This document shows, piece after piece, positions 19,382 through 25,115 of a stretch of DNA of 25,115 nt; the first letter of the stretch is position 1; each line of letters begins with the position of its first letter. The stretch lies in contig JAAMXY010001584.1 of assembly GCA_019677205.1 (NCBI GenBank), forward strand, positions 1 through 25,115, in the 5' to 3' direction. Source of the stretch: Pinguiococcus pyrenoidosus (lineage: Eukaryota > Sar > Pinguiophyceae > Pinguiochrysidales > Pinguiochrysidaceae). Both the position numbers and the translations under genes were made by a program. Below the pieces are notes generated by a model. The model searched no databases, was not told where the DNA came from, and saw only the letters and a list, made by a program, of their open reading frames with translations.

Positions 19382-20794
19382 TCACTGCGGCCGCCGAAGA
19401 GACGTCGAGGCGCGACTCCTCTTCGAGATGGAGCGCAGGCCATTCCTGGCCGCACCCGTCTTCGCCGGTTCGGGAGCGGGATCCACCAGCGCCTCGGTCC
19501 CCTCCCTGCGTCCCGCGGCATGCACTTCCGCCGCGCCACTTGCCTTGCCGGAGACCGCCCTCGCTTCGCGCCCTCGCCGAGCGAGCTTCTTAATCTCCAG
19601 GTACGATCTCTCGTCCTCCGTCATCCCGGCCTCTTGCAGATCTTCTATCTCCATGAGCTCTCTGAGAGCATTGGACGATCTGGACCTCAACTTGAAGAGA
19701 GCCCGGTTCTCGATGAGCCGCACCCGCTCCTTGGTGCAGCAGTGCTTCGCGCCCACCTCGCTGACGGTCTTCGGCTGACCGTCATCGAGGCCGAAGCGCA
19801 TCCGCAGGATCGACGCTTCTCGTTCTCCGAGGCGACTGATCATGCTATCGATAACTTCCCTAAGCGTGAACCTCTGGACCAGCTCCTCGGGGCACGGCGA
19901 CTCGCAGGGGAGGAGATCCCCGAGAGTCGTCGCCGAGTCGCGCTTGCGCTGGTCCACTCTCCTATCCATGGAGAAGACGGTGTGCTCCGTGCCCACCACG
20001 GTCGCGAGGCGCGCGCTCGTGACCCCGAGCTCCCGCGCGAGCTCCTCCATGCTCGGCGGCCGCCCCAGCGCCTCTTCTAAGTTCTTCCACTCCTTCCCGG
20101 CGCGCTGCTTGAGGTCGTGCAGGTGCGCGGGCAGGCGGATGACCCGGCCGGAGTCGACCACGGCCCGCTGGATCTTCTGCCGGATCCACCACGTGGCGTA
20201 GGTGCTGAACCGGAAGCCCTTCGCCGGGTCGTACCTCGCGGCGGCCACGGCGAGGCCGACCGCGCCCTCTTGGATGAGGTCTTGCATGGGCAGGCCCCGG
20301 TTGCGGAAGCACTTGGCGATGGACACGACCAGCGCCAGGTTGGACTTGATCATCTCCGCCCGGGCTTCCTTGGCCTTTCTAATGGTCTTCTTGAGCTCGT
20401 GGACGCTCATGTCCATGGCTTCGGCCCACTCGGCCATGGACACGGAGTCCTTGTCGTCCAAGCTGGTCTTCTGCTCCGCCAAGGCATCCCGCACCGCCTC
20501 CAGTTCTTCCAGGCGGCGGATCTGCCGCCCGAGGGCCATCTCCTGCTCGTGACTGAGCACGGAGCGGCCGCTCTTGGTGGCCCTGCCGTTGATGTACTTC
20601 ATGAGCCAGTGGATGCTGTCCGACGGCTCCACCACTTGCAGAATGCCGGAGCGCGGGTTCAAGGCCGGCACGTAGGCGGTGTCGCTGAGGTGGACGTGTC
20701 TTCCGGGCCCTTTCCGACCGCTTCGCACGCCCATCACCAGACCCGCCCGCAGCGCCGCAGCCAGCTGGAGGGCCAGGAGCGCTCCTAGAATCAA
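19382..20794 (-). CDS. Sigma-70 family RNA polymerase sigma factor, plastid type
   Basis: This is a nuclear-encoded sigma factor that would direct the bacterial-type plastid RNA polymerase to promoters. Regions in order: region 1.2 (SDSIHWLMKYI...GRQIRRLEEL), region 2 (NLALVVSIAKCFRNRGLPMQDLIQEGAVGL-type core, then FRFSTYATWWIRQKIQRAV), region 3 (RLPAHLHDL...LGRPPSMEELARELG), and region 4 (LGEREASILRMRFGLDD, then TVSEVGAKHCCTKERVRLIENRALFKLRS, the -35 helix-turn-helix). A basic/Ser-rich tail of about 80 residues follows. The frame's outer limit at 20794 is a TTG, not an ATG. The next in-frame ATG is at 20731. The stretch between encodes a hydrophobic signal-peptide-like core (LILGALLALQLAAALRAG), so the true start probably lies in an upstream exon joined at the CTAG near 20787-20790. 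I could not fix that exon. Confidence 0.88.
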   Translation of the reverse strand: MILGALLALQLAAALRAGLVMGVRSGRKGPGRHVHLSDTAYVPALNPRSGILQVVEPSDSIHWLMKYINGRATKSGRSVLSHEQEMALGRQIRRLEELEAVRDALAEQKTSLDDKDSVSMAEWAEAMDMSVHELKKTIRKAKEARAEMIKSNLALVVSIAKCFRNRGLPMQDLIQEGAVGLAVAAARYDPAKGFRFSTYATWWIRQKIQRAVVDSGRVIRLPAHLHDLKQRAGKEWKNLEEALGRPPSMEELARELGVTSARLATVVGTEHTVFSMDRRVDQRKRDSATTLGDLLPCESPCPEELVQRFTLREVIDSMISRLGEREASILRMRFGLDDGQPKTVSEVGAKHCCTKERVRLIENRALFKLRSRSSNALRELMEIEDLQEAGMTEDERSYLEIKKLARRGREARAVSGKASGAAEVHAAGRREGTEALVDPAPEPAKTGAARNGLRSISKRSRASTSLRRPQ

Positions 20795-21861
20795 GCGGCG
20801 GGCAAAGCGAAGGTCAGTTGTGGCGGAAAGCCAGCGTCAAGTCGCCCGTTTTCGCCGCCCAACGATCTTCCAACTTCAAACTGCGTCGTTGTGGCGCCGT
20901 TTCCCAACTTTGCATGCTGCCCACCGCCCGTGGCAATCTTTCACCAAGCTCCGAAACCGCGTCTGAACCCTCCCGAGCCCCCCAAAAAGCTTCTCACGGC
21001 CGCGAGAGATCCCGACCAGCCGTCAGCCGTCGGGGCGTTTGCGCCGTTTGGGGCTCGCGCGCCGCCTTGGCGGGGTGGTGGCTCTCACCTGTTATTCTCA
21101 GACAGGTCCTCATGGCGAAAGCGCGGCTCTGGACAGCTGTAGGAAAGCGTAGACGCGCAGTCCGCGCCGCAGACGCAAAGATTAGGCCGGACTTGAAGCG
21201 CAGGCCGACCGCAAGGAGAGGGCGTGCTGAGTTCCGGAGCGCTTCGGGCGCGCCGATCTCGCGCCTCGGCTTTCCACGCGAACGCGGAAGGGGAAAGACG
21301 ACGCGGGAGCGCTGGGCGCCGCCGGAGTCACTCAGCCTGAGCGCCAAAGAGACGGCGTGTGGATTAGCTCATACGTATGAACCTCCCCACGCACGGACAA
21401 CGGGTGTGGATTTGGAGGATTAAAATATGTTATATTTGGAATATAAAGATATTTTTATGAACAGGTAGTGGTGAAGAGGAAACGGCTTTTTGGGTAAAGT
21501 GGGACGTCGGCGAGGCGAGGCTGAAGCATGGCGGGTTAGCCACTTGCGTGCGCCTGCGTCCTCCGTCAGCAGCGGGGATTGGACAGGTGCTCAGATAGGC
21601 AAGCTTGTCACCGGGCCCCTGTCCGCCTGATTGGGCAGCCGGTGCCAACGCCCAATCGCAGGCGAGATTCGGGTGCTTGCAGCGTGTCGTTTTCGTTTTC
21701 GTGGCAAGTTCCAGTAAGTATGAATTATAGATTGTTTAGTCTACTTGCCGTCCCCATCAGTTCATGCCGGGTAACGTTTCAAGATGCGTTTCTTCTCTCC
21801 TGGGAGATGCAGACACCAAGACGCCGGGTCGCCGTGGTTGCCACCACGTCGGGTTTCACGG

Positions 21862-21930
21862 CTTTCCGGATTGGGTGACAGGATTTCCGGATCTCCCGGA
21901 TTCCAGGATTTCCGGATTTCCACGCGAAGC
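21862..21930. repeat. Degenerate GGATTTCCGGAT repeat
   Basis: TTTCCGGAT recurs four times (about 21863, 21883, 21909 and overlapping variants with ATCTCCCGGATT), spaced irregularly by 17-26 bp. The core TCCGGA is palindromic. It directly precedes the 18-bp repeat and may have arisen by the same local duplication. Confidence 0.6.
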
Positions 21931-21954
21931 AAAAGCTGCTGAAGCATCCCAGTC

Positions 21955-22055
21955 AGAGAATTCCAGAATTGCAGAATCACAAAATTCCACAAAATCGCAG
22001 AATTCAACAGAATCGCAGAATTCAACAAAAACGCAGAATTCAACAGAAGCGCAGA
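21955..22055. repeat. 18-bp tandem repeat built on CAGAATTCAACA
   Basis: Three clear 18-bp units start at 21998, 22016 and 22034 (CAGAATTCAACAGAATCG and variants), preceded by more decayed units from about 21955. One plus-strand frame (21764-22171) reads them as SQNST(K/E), a row of NST glycosylation sequons. No promoter, homology or codon evidence supports that frame as a gene. Confidence 0.85.
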
Positions 22056-22353
22056 AGCGAAACGACCAAAACAAGGAGCTAGCTCAGCAGGCAAATGGCA
22101 AGATGGCAAGGTCCACAGCAGGTACCACAGGCTTAACCCCACAGGTACCTATCGACGTGGTACTCATATAGTACTCGGACCAGTACCTTTCAGTTGTCGC
22201 AGAATAACCGAAAAGGAGAAATTCAAATCCAAGGCCGAAAATCCAAATCGATACGCGGCTTCCCAACCAAGCAAACACGAGGCCTCACGAAGCGCCGCAA
22301 CGACGAGAGAGAGGGCCGTCGCCGGCTTCATCCCCGCCGCTCAAACTCCTTGA

Positions 22354-24133
<1,780 letters not shown>

Positions 24134-25115
24134 GCAAGAGAAGTAGCACGACGCCTGGAGCTGCTTAGAACAACAGGAAGGAAAGAGTGGGGCCAGGATG
24201 CTTAGACGCGGCCGACTCGATACCAAAGAGGAAAGCAACATCCGGGTCGTGGCGTCGTCGCTCTGCCTCTCCGGTTGCAGCATGTCTTCCCCGCTCTCTC
24301 CCATAGATCTTCCCACGAGGCCGGCGCACTCCATCGTCGTATCACCCCTCGGAGCAGTGTGGCCACGGGACGCTTGCCTCAACGACGAAGGCCAAACACG
24401 CTTTGATTCTTGAAGCACGCTCCTCGTCGTCGGCCAGCTGATCGCGACGAATGTGACAGACAGACACTAGAGCCTACCGAAGAGGGTTGAACGTTGAATA
24501 CGTAGGGGAGGTGGATACAGCTACGTCATGTGCGTTGGCTGACCCAAGAGAGCGCCTCTCTCTCCCCTTCGCCCCCCTGGAGCAATACCCTTGTTGTCTA
24601 TCTATAGTACGTGTCTTTCACACGCTTCCTCTGCGCCATCTCCGATAAGCAATCGTCTAGTGCACAACTCATTCGGTCATGGTGATCGGTCATCTGATCG
24701 ATCACTTGACGCGTCAAAAAGTCCCGTCTATTTAGTCATGATGACCGATTGAGTAATCGATTGCACAATCAATTAAAATAATCGATTGCTTGCCTGGTCA
24801 ATTTAATTGATTGTTTCAATGAATTGTACAATCGATTGCACAATCGTTTGTACAATCGATTGAACTAATCGATTGTACAATCAATTAATTCAATCAACTG
24901 ATTAACCAATTAATTGACCAATCAAGCGATCGATTGAACCTGGAAGTGGGACCAGCACATCAGCCGTGTCTACTATGACTCGGAAAGACATTTCATGAAC
25001 TCACATTCGGATGAACTCGCCTCACTCGCCCGCCATACGCATCCATTCGGGGCAGAGCCAAAATCTGCAGAGTGACATTTTTGTGCCCGACTGCGCTCTC
25101 CGCCTGATTTTACTG
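24134..25115. other. 3' flank of RUVBL2 and non-coding right end
   Basis: No gene is supported. The first half is ordinary GC-rich DNA with a minus-strand open frame (24035-24418) that overlaps the last RUVBL2 exon and matches nothing I recognise. The second half contains the palindromic ATCGATTG field. Confidence 0.6.
24660..24940. repeat. Field of ATCGATTG/CAATCGATTG palindromes
   Basis: ATCGATTG occurs six times, at 24756, 24781, 24831, 24855, 24868 and 24929. Between them are one-base variants (AATCAATT, CAATCGTTTG, TTAATTGATTG) and the 12-bp perfect palindrome GATTGTACAATC at 24871-24882. CAATCGATTG is itself a perfect palindrome. A GATC-rich prelude (GTGATCGGTCATCTGATCGATCAC) lies at about 24680-24704. 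The tract is AT-rich and can form many alternative hairpins. Confidence 0.85.

Noticed and set aside
20818-21423. 201-aa plus-strand open frame upstream of RUVBL2
   Set aside because: It is Arg/Ala-rich with no recognisable domain, has no ATG context support, and overlaps the probable 5' region of the sigma gene.
21955-22055. CRISPR-like array
   Set aside because: The units are contiguous 18-bp tandem repeats without unique spacers, in a eukaryotic nuclear context.
22079-22135. tRNA-like A box (TAGCTCAGCAGG)
   Set aside because: No B box, acceptor stem or anticodon arm can be formed around it, so I do not call a tRNA or SINE.

Overview
This window is nuclear DNA from a photosynthetic eukaryotic microbe. 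The evidence is short GT-AG introns in several genes (about 58-305 bp, one with a TACTAAT branch site) next to eukaryote-only genes: TIM22, NOL6/UTP22, BRCA2 and RUVBL2. Two further genes have plastid roles: a CCB2/CCB4-type cytochrome b6f assembly factor and a sigma-70 factor of the nuclear-encoded plastid kind. The CCB protein opens with a secretory signal peptide followed by a basic transit-like stretch. That bipartite layout is typical of algae with complex (secondary) plastids, so a stramenopile, haptophyte, cryptophyte or similar alga is the best guess. I cannot name the lineage from sequence alone. Coding DNA is GC-rich, with AT-rich islands between genes. The window has one 86-bp run of N.

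Layout: nine genes are supported and they strictly alternate strand. EamA/DMT transporter (+, 5' partial, 1-1380); TIM22 (-, 1409-2367); CCB2/4-like (+, 2497-3315); NOL6/UTP22 (-, 3364-7617); a signal-peptide 2OG-Fe(II) oxygenase joined to a PDI b'-like domain (+, 7794-10012); an MscS-like channel (-, 10125-13016); BRCA2 (+, 13781-18994); plastid-type sigma factor (-, 19382-20794); RUVBL2/reptin (+, 22405-24133). Convergent 3' ends are 28, 48, 112 and 387 bp apart. Divergent 5' ends are 129, 176, 764 and 1610 bp apart, so each divergent gap may act as a two-way promoter.

Four gene models here were assembled by hand from exons in different frames: TIM22, the C-terminal exon of NOL6, the oxygenase-PDI gene and the last exon of RUVBL2. 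The other genes are mostly single long open frames.

The genes do not form one pathway. They cover mitochondrial import (TIM22), ribosome biogenesis (NOL6), DNA repair (BRCA2), chromatin/snoRNP assembly (RUVBL2), plastid transcription and b6f assembly (sigma, CCB), and membrane transport or tension sensing (EamA, MscS). The most unusual items are a BRCA2 whose five BRC-like repeats all read FxxG instead of FxxA and whose C-terminus ends in a UBZ4-like zinc finger where OB3 is expected; the oxygenase-PDI fusion; and a 200-bp field of ATCGATTG palindromes near the right end.
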